From Tissierella pigra (GTDB taxonomy: Bacteria; Bacillota; Clostridia; Tissierellales; Tissierellaceae), in contig NZ_VUNQ01000028.1 of assembly GCF_009695605.1 (NCBI RefSeq), positions 1 to 44,104 of the forward strand: 44,104 nt of DNA, written 5' to 3'. Both the position numbers and the translations under genes were made by a program. The stretch's first letter is position 1; every line of letters starts with the position of its first letter. Below are positions 34,020-43,110 of the stretch, one piece after another. Below the pieces are notes generated by a model. It worked only from the letters and a program-made list of their open reading frames with translations. It made no database searches and was not told where the DNA came from.

Positions 34020-35847
34020 TGGATTCAATATCATCTACTAAATCAATGGCATTTTGTAAATCATAAAGGTATCTATAATGCTTATTTAAATTCATTAATT
34101 CTTCATGTGTTCCTTCTTCTATTAATTTACCTTCTTTTAATACAAGTACCTTAGATGAGATCTTTCTTAGGTTATATAATCTATGGGATATAAATATACT
34201 TATCTTATCTTTTGCTAAATCGGAAGTTCTTCGAAATATCTCATGTTCTGATACTGGATCTAAGGATGCACTTGGTTCATCTAATATGTAACAATCTGCA
34301 TTTCTTAGAAATGCTCGAGATAATGCTATTCTTTGCCATTGTCCTCCTGATAATTGAACTCCTTCATCAAACCATACTCCTAGCTGTGTATCTATTCCTT
34401 TTGGCAAATTACTAACCATCTCTCTTGCATAAGCCTTATCTATTGCCTCTTGTAGTTTTATATCATTATCTATTAAATCTATATTTCCTAATCCTATATT
34501 TTCTCTACAGGTTAATTCATATCTATTAAAATCTTGAAATATAATCCCTACTTTACTGCCTAAATCTTCCTTATTTATTTTCTTTATTGATACTCCGTTA
34601 ATTAATATTTCTCCCTCATAATCATGATAAAATCCTGATATTAGCTTTATCAATGTGGATTTTCCTGAACCATTTTCTCCTACTAAAGAAATTGTTTCTC
34701 CTTTTCTTATTTTAAAACTTATATTCCTTAAGGCATATTCCCGTCTATTAGGGTATTTAAAACTAACATCCATGAGTTCTATTGTGTTTATTTCTTCTAT
34801 TTGTATACTATCTGATATTGATAGTTCTTCTTTTACTGGCATTTCTAGAAAGTCAAATAGTTGTTTTATATATAGATTGTTTTGGTACATTGCTGATATT
34901 GAGCTTAGTAAACCTTCCATATTTCCTTTTATATTTGAAAGACTTCTTATGTACGCAACTGTATTTCCTAATAGGATTTCTCCTATATAAGCAGATTTCA
35001 CTATTAGGTATAGTATAAATCCTCCCACTATTTGATCTAATATCTCAAATATAAATGATGCTAATGTTCTCTTTTTGATTATTTTTTTATCTTGTTTAAT
35101 AAACTTTTTATTTAGTTTCTTATATCCTTCAATAAGATAATCTCCTAATCTATATATATTTATTTCTTTAAATGCTATATCATTGGTCATTAGATAATTA
35201 AGATACCAAGATTTTCTTCTTTCTTGTGATCTTCCATACTCTATTTTATATTGTAAATGTCCCATTTTAGCCATATAAATTGTTGATATAATTGGAATAA
35301 TTACTACTAGAAGTATTACCCAAGGTTTCCAATATAATAGTATAGCTAAGGATGATATAAGCCCTAAAAATTGGCTTATTAGACTTAGCACTATGGAAAA
35401 TACTGCATAGGGTCTTTCTATGGCTTCATTTTGTGCTCTTCTTAGTTTGTCATAGACTTCTGAGTTTTCAAAGTCACTTAGGCTAAGAGTTTTTGCCTTA
35501 TCTAGTATCATTACACTCATTTTATAATTTAAATCTATTCTAAATATACTTTGTAGATATGAGTTTAATTGTAAAATTATATATCCAAATGAATTTAAAC
35601 CTAAATATACTATTAATGGATACAATACATAGATAAACTCCTTGTCTCTACTTGTTTGTATGGCATTTAAAAGGGATTGTGTGGCAAGTATGGAAACTGC
35701 AGGAAGCATACCATTTATTATATAAAACATGCTAATTAATATTAGATGAAGTTTTCTAACGCTCCATAATAGTTTAAATACCTTTGGAAATGATTTGAAG
35801 GATTTTATTGCATCTTTTAAATTAAATGAATACATTTCTTGATTCAT
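34012..35847 (-). CDS. lanT: LanT: ABC exporter for the lanthipeptide
   Basis: A 611-residue half-transporter with a membrane domain (about 25-330, six hydrophobic segments) fused to an ATPase domain (about 355-600). Motifs: Walker A VGENGSGKST, signature LSGGQWQRIALSRA, Walker B CYILDEPSASLD, switch FISHR. There is no N-terminal C39 peptidase, as usual for class I LanT (NisT-type), so leader removal must be done elsewhere. It is the last gene of the lanB-lanC-oxidoreductase-lanT run. The very same C-terminal codons recur at 31964-32023 as a deletion remnant. Confidence 0.93.
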   Translation of the reverse strand: MNQEMYSFNLKDAIKSFKSFPKVFKLLWSVRKLHLILISMFYIINGMLPAVSILATQSLLNAIQTSRDKEFIYVLYPLIVYLGLNSFGYIILQLNSYLQSIFRIDLNYKMSVMILDKAKTLSLSDFENSEVYDKLRRAQNEAIERPYAVFSIVLSLISQFLGLISSLAILLYWKPWVILLVVIIPIISTIYMAKMGHLQYKIEYGRSQERRKSWYLNYLMTNDIAFKEINIYRLGDYLIEGYKKLNKKFIKQDKKIIKKRTLASFIFEILDQIVGGFILYLIVKSAYIGEILLGNTVAYIRSLSNIKGNMEGLLSSISAMYQNNLYIKQLFDFLEMPVKEELSISDSIQIEEINTIELMDVSFKYPNRREYALRNISFKIRKGETISLVGENGSGKSTLIKLISGFYHDYEGEILINGVSIKKINKEDLGSKVGIIFQDFNRYELTCRENIGLGNIDLIDNDIKLQEAIDKAYAREMVSNLPKGIDTQLGVWFDEGVQLSGGQWQRIALSRAFLRNADCYILDEPSASLDPVSEHEIFRRTSDLAKDKISIFISHRLYNLRKISSKVLVLKEGKLIEEGTHEELMNLNKHYRYLYDLQNAIDLVDDIESIA

Positions 35848-35919
35848 GGTTTCCTCCTTTGGTCAATACTTATGAAACTAGTACTCTTTTCTGTTAATTA
35901 TTTTTTCATATTTGGGTGA

Positions 35920-36633
35920 TTACAGTTCTGATATGTATTCCTGTAAGCTATTATAAGAAATCAACCCAGTATCTACCCAGTATCTTATTTCACTATTTTC
36001 TGACTCTTCTAATATGTCTCTATCAACAGAGGAATACGTAGATTTAAATGAGTTAAATATCTTCTCTAATGCCTGGTTTGATTTTCCTTTATTTATTTTA
36101 ATTGATTCAATTAATCTACTAGATACTGACTCAACAAACTCTATCTCTCTAGCATTTTTATTAATAGTTTCATATCTATATTTACCAATAACGTTTGTCC
36201 CTAAATAGGTTAACATCTTTACTAAGTATGATTCAGCATACTCAGACCCATTATTACTAGTTGAAATAAAAACTACACCAAGTTTACCACTTAAACGTAA
36301 TAAATGAAGCCAATATGATATTCTATCTATAAAATTCTTCATTGTTCCTGATACATTATGAGCATAAACAGGTGACGCAAATATAATAATATCAGCATCT
36401 AACATTTTTTCTTTAAGAATTCTCATATCATCTAATTTATCCAAAGGACATTTTCCTTGTCTAAAACACCGTCCACATCCTAGGCATGGTTTTAAATCTA
36501 TAAATCCACTGTGATATATATCGTAAACTATATTAGCGTCTAAAATTTGCATATTCTTCAATATCTCATTTAATAAATGGAAGGTAATCGAATTCCTTGA
36601 ATTTGAAGCTGTAAAAGCAAATACCTTTTTCAT
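35920..36633 (-). CDS. Iron-sulfur-flavoprotein-like oxidoreductase in the lanthipeptide operon
   Basis: A 237-residue flavodoxin-fold protein of the NAD(P)H-dependent FMN reductase family: N-terminal FAFTASNSRNS as the FMN phosphate loop and FASPVYAHNVSGTMKNFIDR as the second FMN contact. Between them lies CLGCGRCFRQGKC (Cys50, 53, 56, 62), the C-x2-C-x2-C-x5-C spacing of iron-sulfur flavoproteins that bind a [4Fe-4S] cluster. It sits between lanC and lanT with ~20-70 nt gaps, so it is part of the operon. It could reduce dehydro residues (a LanJ-like role) or oxidise the peptide; neither is shown by sequence. Confidence 0.8.
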   Translation of the reverse strand: MKKVFAFTASNSRNSITFHLLNEILKNMQILDANIVYDIYHSGFIDLKPCLGCGRCFRQGKCPLDKLDDMRILKEKMLDADIIIFASPVYAHNVSGTMKNFIDRISYWLHLLRLSGKLGVVFISTSNNGSEYAESYLVKMLTYLGTNVIGKYRYETINKNAREIEFVESVSSRLIESIKINKGKSNQALEKIFNSFKSTYSSVDRDILEESENSEIRYWVDTGLISYNSLQEYISEL

Positions 36634-36653
36634 TATATTAACCTCTTTTCAAT

Positions 36654-37985
36654 TTATTTTATTATTAAATGATTTTCAAAATCTGTTTTATCTTTAACTA
36701 TTGAAATTAATGACAATACAATTCCTGATGTCCCTTCCATAAAGCTATTATTTTCAGTAGCTCTCTTAACAATCTTTCCGTCTTCATATAAAGTTTCCTT
36801 ATTTTTAAAACCAAATCGTGATTCTTCCACGTATAGGCTAAGTAATTCATCTATTATCTTATACATACCATTCTTAATATTATCATTTTTAGTCTCTTTA
36901 TAAGTTAAATTTAGTATAGATAGTAACCCTGCATACCCATGACAAAGTATTGGCGACTCCAGATTATAATCCAATATATTCATTAAAGCTATCTTCTCTA
37001 TATTTTCAAATGAAAACTTCATCATTTTTTCATCACCTATATTCTTTGATGCCACATATAGAGATCTTGAGATACCAATATTCCCATAGCACCAGCTTGC
37101 GATTCTTGGTCTGAGTTCGTCATTGGCCACTCCAGCTATATAATCTTCAAAACTTAGTTGAGTTGGCCAAAATATACTTCCATCTTGGGATGTAATGGAA
37201 TAGTTTTTATATTCCTCTATAAAACTTTCAATTGCTTCTCCATGCCCCTCTAGAATTTCTCCTTGACTATAAGCTTTTGAAAGTGTAACCATGGGACCTG
37301 CAATTCCATGAGCTAATCCGAAATTAAAGTTTCCTTTTGGAAACTTTAGTTTTTCATCATTTCTAATTTGATTTCTTGATTTAATATGCCAATTAGGTAT
37401 CATTTCTTTTTCTACTAAATGCTTACCTGATAATTTTATCAAATATCGCATTACATCATGAAGTAATTCATTTTCTTGTTCATTTTTATGAATTAATAAC
37501 ATATAGTATCCCATTCCTGCTAAACCAGATATTATATCATAATGTTGCATTGTTAGTTCGTTAAAGTTAGAATTACAGTAATCTAAATACTGCTTTATAT
37601 AATTAAAAATTAATTTATTTATACTATCTAAAAATTTACCATAATGTCCAGTATTCTTATTTAGCAAGTACGTAGCAAATCCTGTATCACAAAGTCCACC
37701 AAATAAAGATATTGATTTGTTAATAGTAGGATTTATTAGCTCTCTTTTTATATCATTCATAATAATATAAGATATTTCCAACCATTTATTTTTATCCTCA
37801 AACAACGGAAAAGCTTCCGCAATTGTCATTATATATTCATTCAATTCTAAGGGATTTATAACTGATTTATTAACAGATGTTAATAAATCATCAAAATATC
37901 TATTCAATATTTTATCAATCTTTTTTAGCTGGCTATCGTTTAGTTCAAAACAACTTTCTTTAATAACTAATTGCTTTATGTTCAT
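36654..37985 (-). CDS. lanC: LanC: lanthionine cyclase
   Basis: LanC adds Cys thiols to dehydroalanine/dehydrobutyrine to form the thioether rings. The 443-residue protein shows the zinc ligands of the family, Cys299 in SWCYG and Cys348-His349 in LCHGYAG. The proposed catalytic His226 is in GLAHGIAGP. The (alpha/alpha) toroid repeats with Gly-rich turns (SLFGGLCDTG, ISGLAGMGYY) are all there. Its ribosome site lies in the last codons of lanB, with one base between stop and ATG, so the two are translationally coupled. Confidence 0.95.
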   Translation of the reverse strand: MNIKQLVIKESCFELNDSQLKKIDKILNRYFDDLLTSVNKSVINPLELNEYIMTIAEAFPLFEDKNKWLEISYIIMNDIKRELINPTINKSISLFGGLCDTGFATYLLNKNTGHYGKFLDSINKLIFNYIKQYLDYCNSNFNELTMQHYDIISGLAGMGYYMLLIHKNEQENELLHDVMRYLIKLSGKHLVEKEMIPNWHIKSRNQIRNDEKLKFPKGNFNFGLAHGIAGPMVTLSKAYSQGEILEGHGEAIESFIEEYKNYSITSQDGSIFWPTQLSFEDYIAGVANDELRPRIASWCYGNIGISRSLYVASKNIGDEKMMKFSFENIEKIALMNILDYNLESPILCHGYAGLLSILNLTYKETKNDNIKNGMYKIIDELLSLYVEESRFGFKNKETLYEDGKIVKRATENNSFMEGTSGIVLSLISIVKDKTDFENHLIIK

Positions 37986-37986
37986 T

Positions 37987-40900
37987 TTATCCTCCCACCA
38001 ACTTTTTCATATTTCTTTTCTTGGCATTTATAGCATATAAGCTATGTCGAGTTAATGCTAGAATTTTTCTTTCCCAGTTTCGATCCCCCATAAATCTATT
38101 ACAAAACATATGAATAACAGTTAAAAGAATATTTGCTTTTGTATTAGTTAAGTTGCCAAGATCATCAACCTCATTAATCATTTTCCTATACTTCAAAATA
38201 CTATCATTTCTTAAAATCAAAAGATCTCTTAATACATTCATTTCAATTAAATCATTACTCTCCTGCCAATCTAATATAGAATTTACAGTATCAATATATT
38301 TATTTCTTTCCTTTACAAATTGATCCCTATACTCATTTTTTTGAATAACTCTTGATAAAAAGTTTTCCTCCATTTCTACATCATCAATAAATTTATCTAT
38401 TAACGTCATAATTCCTATGATTCCTAGAATATCGTCTTCTATATTAAAGTTTTTTCTCTCTTTTAATCCTAATATTCTTGAAACTAACATGCTGTCTCTA
38501 AAAAATACTTCTTCAGCATAAGTTATTAATTCCACTCCACCATATCTCTCCAACTCTCTCTCATAAGTATCAATGGTAAATCTAGATACCAAGCCATCTC
38601 TTTGCATATCTTTAATCCATTTTATAATTTGTGGAAGTAGTTGAAATATGCTAATATCAGATGACCCATTTATTCTTAATCTAATATGTTGCTCAGGATC
38701 AGCATATCTAATAAAGAAATATTTATCTATAGAGCCACTTTCCAATAAGGGTTCTAAAAATTCATTTAGATAAATCCCTATTAATTCATTTATCCTTGTC
38801 CTCGTACCATATAATTTAAAATAAATCCAATTATTATCTCCAGGACATATTAATCGCTTATCATCAATAATAGATATTGTATTCTTATTTATTCCTATAT
38901 TGGATTTCGTTTCCAATACATTTCTATTTTCTTTTGGATGCAACCCTTTCACTGATTTTTTACTTAAAACGAATGGTACAACAATCTCCGAAAAGTATTT
39001 CATATTTTTTTTATCTTTCACCCATAAATTATCAAAACCGTTACCTTCTAATTCTGTAAGAATAATAGGATTAAATGAATTCTTTAATAACTTATAGAGA
39101 TACTCTATATGCACATCTTTTTTCAAATCTAGTAATAATCTATTATCACTTTTTGTTTCATAAACATATCTTGGTATCTCCCAACTATTTATGAATTCCT
39201 GTATCTCTATTTTAAATCTAGACAAGTTATCTATTTCTCTAAAGTCGTCTTTATAGATTGTCCATCTTGCACTTGATAATATTGTTTTGCCATAAACAAT
39301 CCTAGGAATATATTTATAGTCTTTATTTGTTATATTTATTAGTCTATTCACTATATGTACTTCATAAGCGTTTGATATTTCCCTAAGTAATCTATTTATT
39401 TTACTGCATGATGCAGTGTTTAGCATATTATCAGATATTACCTTTAATTTGCTATTTAACTTTTTTGATTTTACATAAAATCTATTTGTATTCTCATCAA
39501 TCCCTATATAAATATCGCTGATATCTAGTTCTCTATCAGGAGAACTTGTATTTGCTGATAATACAATATGGTAATCATGATTGCTACTATTATTTAATAT
39601 ATTGTTTATTCTTCCATTTCTATACATTTCATGTATATCTACAATGACGTAGTCATCCTTACAATCCTTTTTTTCAGATTCATATAAATTATTTAATTTC
39701 TGAATGTATTTCTCTTCCAGCAAATCACTAAACCTGCTAAACATGTTTCCAGCTTTATCTGATCCATAGTTAGGTCCAATATTAAGTTGAAAATTTCCTT
39801 TATCTATTTCCTCTTGAGATTCCGAAGTAATTATTACATTTAATTCAAATGACTTAGAAAAATTTAGATTATCTACCTTAAATTCCTCATTGACATATTT
39901 AAGTTCTTCATCTGTTATATTAATTTGTTTATCTTGCTTTTGGATTGTTTTTATAATTTTATCATTAATTAGTTTTTTAAACCTTTCTTCTCTACGAGAT
40001 AATAATCTATTACTTCTTATATACGAATAATTAAAATCATAATCATCAGGAAAACCCAATCCTATATCATTATCAGTAAGTTCAAGTAAAGAAACCTCAG
40101 TATCCACACCATATCTTTCCATAAACTTTTCTCTATACTGTTTTAGATATGAAGGTTCATTATATTCTTCAGCTATCATAGTCAAAACTTTCGATAAATT
40201 ATCTAACTCTTGCTTTACAGTACTAGAAATTGAATTATTTATGCAGGCAATCGACATATCTATCTGTAAATATGAATTAGATTTATACATACTTTCCATG
40301 AGATTAATTATTTCAAGATATATTTGTAAATCATTCCCTATCTTTTCTTGATTAAATTTATTTATTTTATATTGAATTATTTTTAGATTATGTAATATAT
40401 TATTTTTAGAATCCATCATAGACAACAATGATATAATATAATCTAATGGATCTTTACAATAAATCGGTGGTCGTAACTCTGTTATTAGAAATTCATTATC
40501 AATTAACCCTCTTAGAAATTTTTCAACTATTTCAATAGGTACATCATCATATTTTTCTAATATTGAACTGCACAAATCTTTGTAACCTACAAGTGTTTTA
40601 CAAAACTCTTGTACAAATTTTACTAATTGTGTATATCTAATGTTAGATTTATCAAATTTGGAATCGTTCTCATTTTGATTATATGTTTGACCATAATTGG
40701 TTCGATATGGATTTTTCATACGATTACCATGACTATAACATTGATTATTAAATCTTACTTTAATATTATTAAGTATTGTCTTATCTTTTTCTAGTTCTTT
40801 TACAATTCCATATATCCATATCATATCAGCTCTAGCTCTTTTTATGTGTTCATTGGAAGACGCTAACATAATATTTGTATTGTCAGAAAATGTTCCACAA

Positions 40901-41217
40901 GTAACACCTGAAAAAGTTCCATATGGTGTTGGTCTAGTTGACATTCGAATTAAGTATTTCATAATAGAATTACTTAGATTTTGATTCAATTTATTTATGT
41001 TCTTATCATATGTTCTCTTTATTTCATGATATAAATCTAAGCTTGCTATAGCTAAAGACTCTTTTATCACTTCATGATTTTTAAAATTGGATAGAGATAT
41101 TCTATTTAATGTGTCTTCTTTACTTAGAATATCCATTAAACCTAAATAAATTGACGAATCTAAAATTGGAGTTCGCAACATATAAAAATCTCCACAATTA
41201 TATATTTTATCAAACAT
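37987..41217 (-). CDS. lanB: LanB: full-length class I lanthipeptide dehydratase
   Basis: LanB dehydrates Ser/Thr in the precursor, using glutamyl-tRNA. The 1076-residue protein has the N-terminal glutamylation domain with the family motif RPTPYGTFSG (95-104). From about residue 795 it has the elimination domain (SpaB_C type): WIYFKLYGTRTRI, YFFIRYADPEQHIRLRI and DTYERELERYGG. This is the full two-domain length, as in NisB, not the split form. ATG 41232 overlaps the GGAGGG site, so ATG 41217 (spacing 8) is the start. It follows the second CPBP gene by 31 nt. Confidence 0.95.
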   Translation of the reverse strand: MFDKIYNCGDFYMLRTPILDSSIYLGLMDILSKEDTLNRISLSNFKNHEVIKESLAIASLDLYHEIKRTYDKNINKLNQNLSNSIMKYLIRMSTRPTPYGTFSGVTCGTFSDNTNIMLASSNEHIKRARADMIWIYGIVKELEKDKTILNNIKVRFNNQCYSHGNRMKNPYRTNYGQTYNQNENDSKFDKSNIRYTQLVKFVQEFCKTLVGYKDLCSSILEKYDDVPIEIVEKFLRGLIDNEFLITELRPPIYCKDPLDYIISLLSMMDSKNNILHNLKIIQYKINKFNQEKIGNDLQIYLEIINLMESMYKSNSYLQIDMSIACINNSISSTVKQELDNLSKVLTMIAEEYNEPSYLKQYREKFMERYGVDTEVSLLELTDNDIGLGFPDDYDFNYSYIRSNRLLSRREERFKKLINDKIIKTIQKQDKQINITDEELKYVNEEFKVDNLNFSKSFELNVIITSESQEEIDKGNFQLNIGPNYGSDKAGNMFSRFSDLLEEKYIQKLNNLYESEKKDCKDDYVIVDIHEMYRNGRINNILNNSSNHDYHIVLSANTSSPDRELDISDIYIGIDENTNRFYVKSKKLNSKLKVISDNMLNTASCSKINRLLREISNAYEVHIVNRLINITNKDYKYIPRIVYGKTILSSARWTIYKDDFREIDNLSRFKIEIQEFINSWEIPRYVYETKSDNRLLLDLKKDVHIEYLYKLLKNSFNPIILTELEGNGFDNLWVKDKKNMKYFSEIVVPFVLSKKSVKGLHPKENRNVLETKSNIGINKNTISIIDDKRLICPGDNNWIYFKLYGTRTRINELIGIYLNEFLEPLLESGSIDKYFFIRYADPEQHIRLRINGSSDISIFQLLPQIIKWIKDMQRDGLVSRFTIDTYERELERYGGVELITYAEEVFFRDSMLVSRILGLKERKNFNIEDDILGIIGIMTLIDKFIDDVEMEENFLSRVIQKNEYRDQFVKERNKYIDTVNSILDWQESNDLIEMNVLRDLLILRNDSILKYRKMINEVDDLGNLTNTKANILLTVIHMFCNRFMGDRNWERKILALTRHSLYAINAKKRNMKKLVGG

Positions 41218-41248
41218 ATTCAATCCCTCCATAACTTTAAAAAATCGG

Positions 41249-42256
41249 TTATTTCGTAGAAAATGAAGTAACTATTATAATAATGGCAATATCAATCATT
41301 AGCGATAATCTAACAGGTACTTGTCCATAAAAACATTCATATGGACTAGTGATTTCTAAAGGAATTTCTGATTGATATTGTTTCTCTTGTTTCTTTTCAA
41401 TAGACTTAGTTCTACAGAAAATCGGGTCATTTTTTTCTAAAAGTATGATATTTTTACCCAACTTATACTTCTTGCCTGAATAAAAATATATAGCAATTGC
41501 TATTAATCCAAATCCTATTTTAATTGCTATATTAATAATCACTGGTATCTCAAATATTCCATAAGACAAAGCAAAAGAATTAGATAAGGCATGCATTAAT
41601 ATGGTTAAGGTTAAAGATTTAGTTTTTATAAATAAATAGCCTAACCATAACCCCGTGGTAAAAGCTGTAGAAAATTGAAATATATTTCCATGAATAAGTG
41701 CGAACAATAATGCTGAAGTGATGATTGCAAATTTATCTCCATACTTTCTAAGAATATTTAATATTATCCCTCTAAATATAGATTCTTCTAAAATAGGGGC
41801 TACTAAACAAGTAGAAACTATTGTTGCTATAGATGTAATGTTATCTGATGAAAATATTTCAGGGTCAAATACAAATGTAACTCCTAATAACTCTAGAAGC
41901 GTAAATATTAGATCAGTTATATAAACTCCTATCATCATAATAGGATAACTAATAATAAAAGCTTTAATTATGGTCATTAATCCTATGCCTTCAATATTAA
42001 ATATGTCTTTAGATAATATATTTTCCTTTCTATAATGAAATAATAGCATTAAAAATAAGCATAAAAAGGATATATTAATACGAATATTAATAAAATAACT
42101 ACTTTCTATTACTGATAATCTTCCACTTGAGGATAATAATGCACTAATTAAAGAAAATATAAAATCTACTACCAAAATCATAGATCTACCTTTTAAATAA
42201 ACCCATCCTAATTCATTTAAATCTTTTTGCATTTCGTTTAATGTATACAAACTCAT
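41249..42256 (-). CDS. CPBP-family intramembrane metalloprotease, copy 2
   Basis: A 335-residue membrane protein, close paralogue of the protein at 32034 (about 85% identical by hand count). It has all motifs intact: EESIFRG, FALIHGNIF and MHALSNSF. Differences cluster in residues 45-70, 105-120 and 240-300, while the region around the catalytic motifs is nearly unchanged. It lies between lanA3 and lanB, directly in the lanthipeptide operon. With no LanP and no LanFEG or LanI in view, it is the best candidate in the operon for leader removal or producer immunity. That is inference. Confidence 0.9.
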   Translation of the reverse strand: MSLYTLNEMQKDLNELGWVYLKGRSMILVVDFIFSLISALLSSSGRLSVIESSYFINIRINISFLCLFLMLLFHYRKENILSKDIFNIEGIGLMTIIKAFIISYPIMMIGVYITDLIFTLLELLGVTFVFDPEIFSSDNITSIATIVSTCLVAPILEESIFRGIILNILRKYGDKFAIITSALLFALIHGNIFQFSTAFTTGLWLGYLFIKTKSLTLTILMHALSNSFALSYGIFEIPVIINIAIKIGFGLIAIAIYFYSGKKYKLGKNIILLEKNDPIFCRTKSIEKKQEKQYQSEIPLEITSPYECFYGQVPVRLSLMIDIAIIIIVTSFSTK

Positions 42257-42274
42257 GTTATTCTCCTTATCTAT

Positions 42275-42299
42275 AAAATTAAATGTGTAAAGCTGTAAT
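42275..42299 (+). repeat. Downstream arm of the inverted repeat around lanA3
   Basis: AAAATTAAATGTGTAAAGCT and the next bases match, in inverted orientation, 42611-42634 upstream of lanA3 over about 20 positions with one inserted base. Confidence 0.65.
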
Positions 42300-42328
42300 T
42301 TTTTTTCGCTTATTCTCCTACAAATATA

Positions 42329-42565
42329 CTATTCATATTCTCTTATAACTATACTATGCATAGATGTTCTAGGCCCATGACAATTATCTGAACCACAACC
42401 TTGTTTCACACTTTCAATTGCAGCATCTGTTACCTTTTCTGTAATATACTTTATAATTTCCTCTGAAGCTTTACACTTCCAACCATCACTCCAACTATTT
42501 ACACTATACTCATTACCCATTCCTATACTTTTCACATCTAAATCAAATTCATCATATTTTGACAT
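42329..42565 (-). CDS. Class I lanthipeptide precursor LanA3 (78 aa)
   Basis: A 78-residue peptide opening MSKYDEFDLDVKSIGMGNEY. Its first 14 residues are nearly identical to LanA2, with the FDLD leader box. The middle (NSWSDGWKCKASEEIIKYIT onwards) is a charged amphipathic segment quite unlike LanA2. The C-terminal QGCGSDNCHGPRTSMHSIVI again resembles LanA2. Only three Cys are present. GGAGG lies 8 nt before the ATG. It precedes CPBP copy 2, lanB and lanC on the same strand. The size and the long helical middle are unusual for a class I substrate. Confidence 0.85.
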   Translation of the reverse strand: MSKYDEFDLDVKSIGMGNEYSVNSWSDGWKCKASEEIIKYITEKVTDAAIESVKQGCGSDNCHGPRTSMHSIVIREYE

Positions 42566-42610
42566 AGCGTCCTCCTTTTTTTACATAGAAAATTTAATTA
42601 ATATCCTCTT

Positions 42611-42634
42611 ATTACAGCTCACACATTTAAAAAC
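42611..42634 (-). repeat. Upstream arm of the inverted repeat around lanA3
   Basis: Read on the minus strand it is GTTTTTAAATGTGTGAGCTG and onwards. It pairs with 42275-42299, so lanA3 is enclosed by two arms about 310 bp apart. A TTGACA at 42676-42681 lies upstream, but without a convincing -10 box. Confidence 0.65.
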
Positions 42635-42713
42635 ATATATTTATCTTATTTAAAATCCAATCTTGTTATATAAAATGTCAATAGCTCTACTATTTTTCTT
42701 TATTATTTTTAAA

Positions 42714-42920
42714 TTACTCCTTAAATTTTAATAATATCTTATTTAAAATGGTATTAATCAATACAGATATTATAATCCATAAACTTAGGTCTATTAACAG
42801 CTTTATATTTAATATTCCTTCAGAAAAACTATAACTAAATCCTATTAATTTATAAATAACACGAGTAATTATATAAGTTATTATAAGTACCACTATAGGC
42901 ATATAAGATTTGTCCTTCAT
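42714..42920 (-). CDS. Small two-helix membrane protein of unknown function
   Basis: A 68-residue hydrophobic peptide with two predicted transmembrane helices (about residues 6-25 and 40-62) and a Lys-rich C-terminus. AAGGAG lies about 10 nt before the ATG. I do not recognise a family. It stands between the kinase and lanA3 on the same strand. Small membrane proteins in such loci can be immunity factors or peptide-signalling parts; nothing in the sequence decides this. Confidence 0.6.
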   Translation of the reverse strand: MKDKSYMPIVVLIITYIITRVIYKLIGFSYSFSEGILNIKLLIDLSLWIIISVLINTILNKILLKFKE

Positions 42921-43003
42921 TTAATATATCTCCTTTTTAGCTCTGAAATGTAATTTCATCATATTTTTTTACAAATCTTCCTACTAAGTTAAATAAGGTA
43001 TAA

Positions 43004-43073
43004 AAAATGATACTTTATTTGGCATTTAAGTAATTAATTCAATTACTCTTCCTGCCTATTAAAGTATCATTTT
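43004..43073 (-). terminator. Terminator after the sensor kinase gene
   Basis: A 14-bp perfect outer stem (43004-43017 with 43060-43073) encloses a second small hairpin (about 43029-43047). On the minus strand T6 follows. It lies about 38 nt after the kinase stop and separates it from the small membrane protein gene. Confidence 0.75.
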
Positions 43074-43110
43074 GTTATATTCCTTTCAATATACTCTGCA
43101 AAACTGGGCA

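Noticed and set aside
42566-42713. Full sigma-A promoter for lanA3 at the TTGACA of 42676-42681
   Set aside because: The -35 is perfect, but no acceptable -10 lies 16-18 bp downstream; only GGATTT/GATTTT is present, so it was not listed as a feature.
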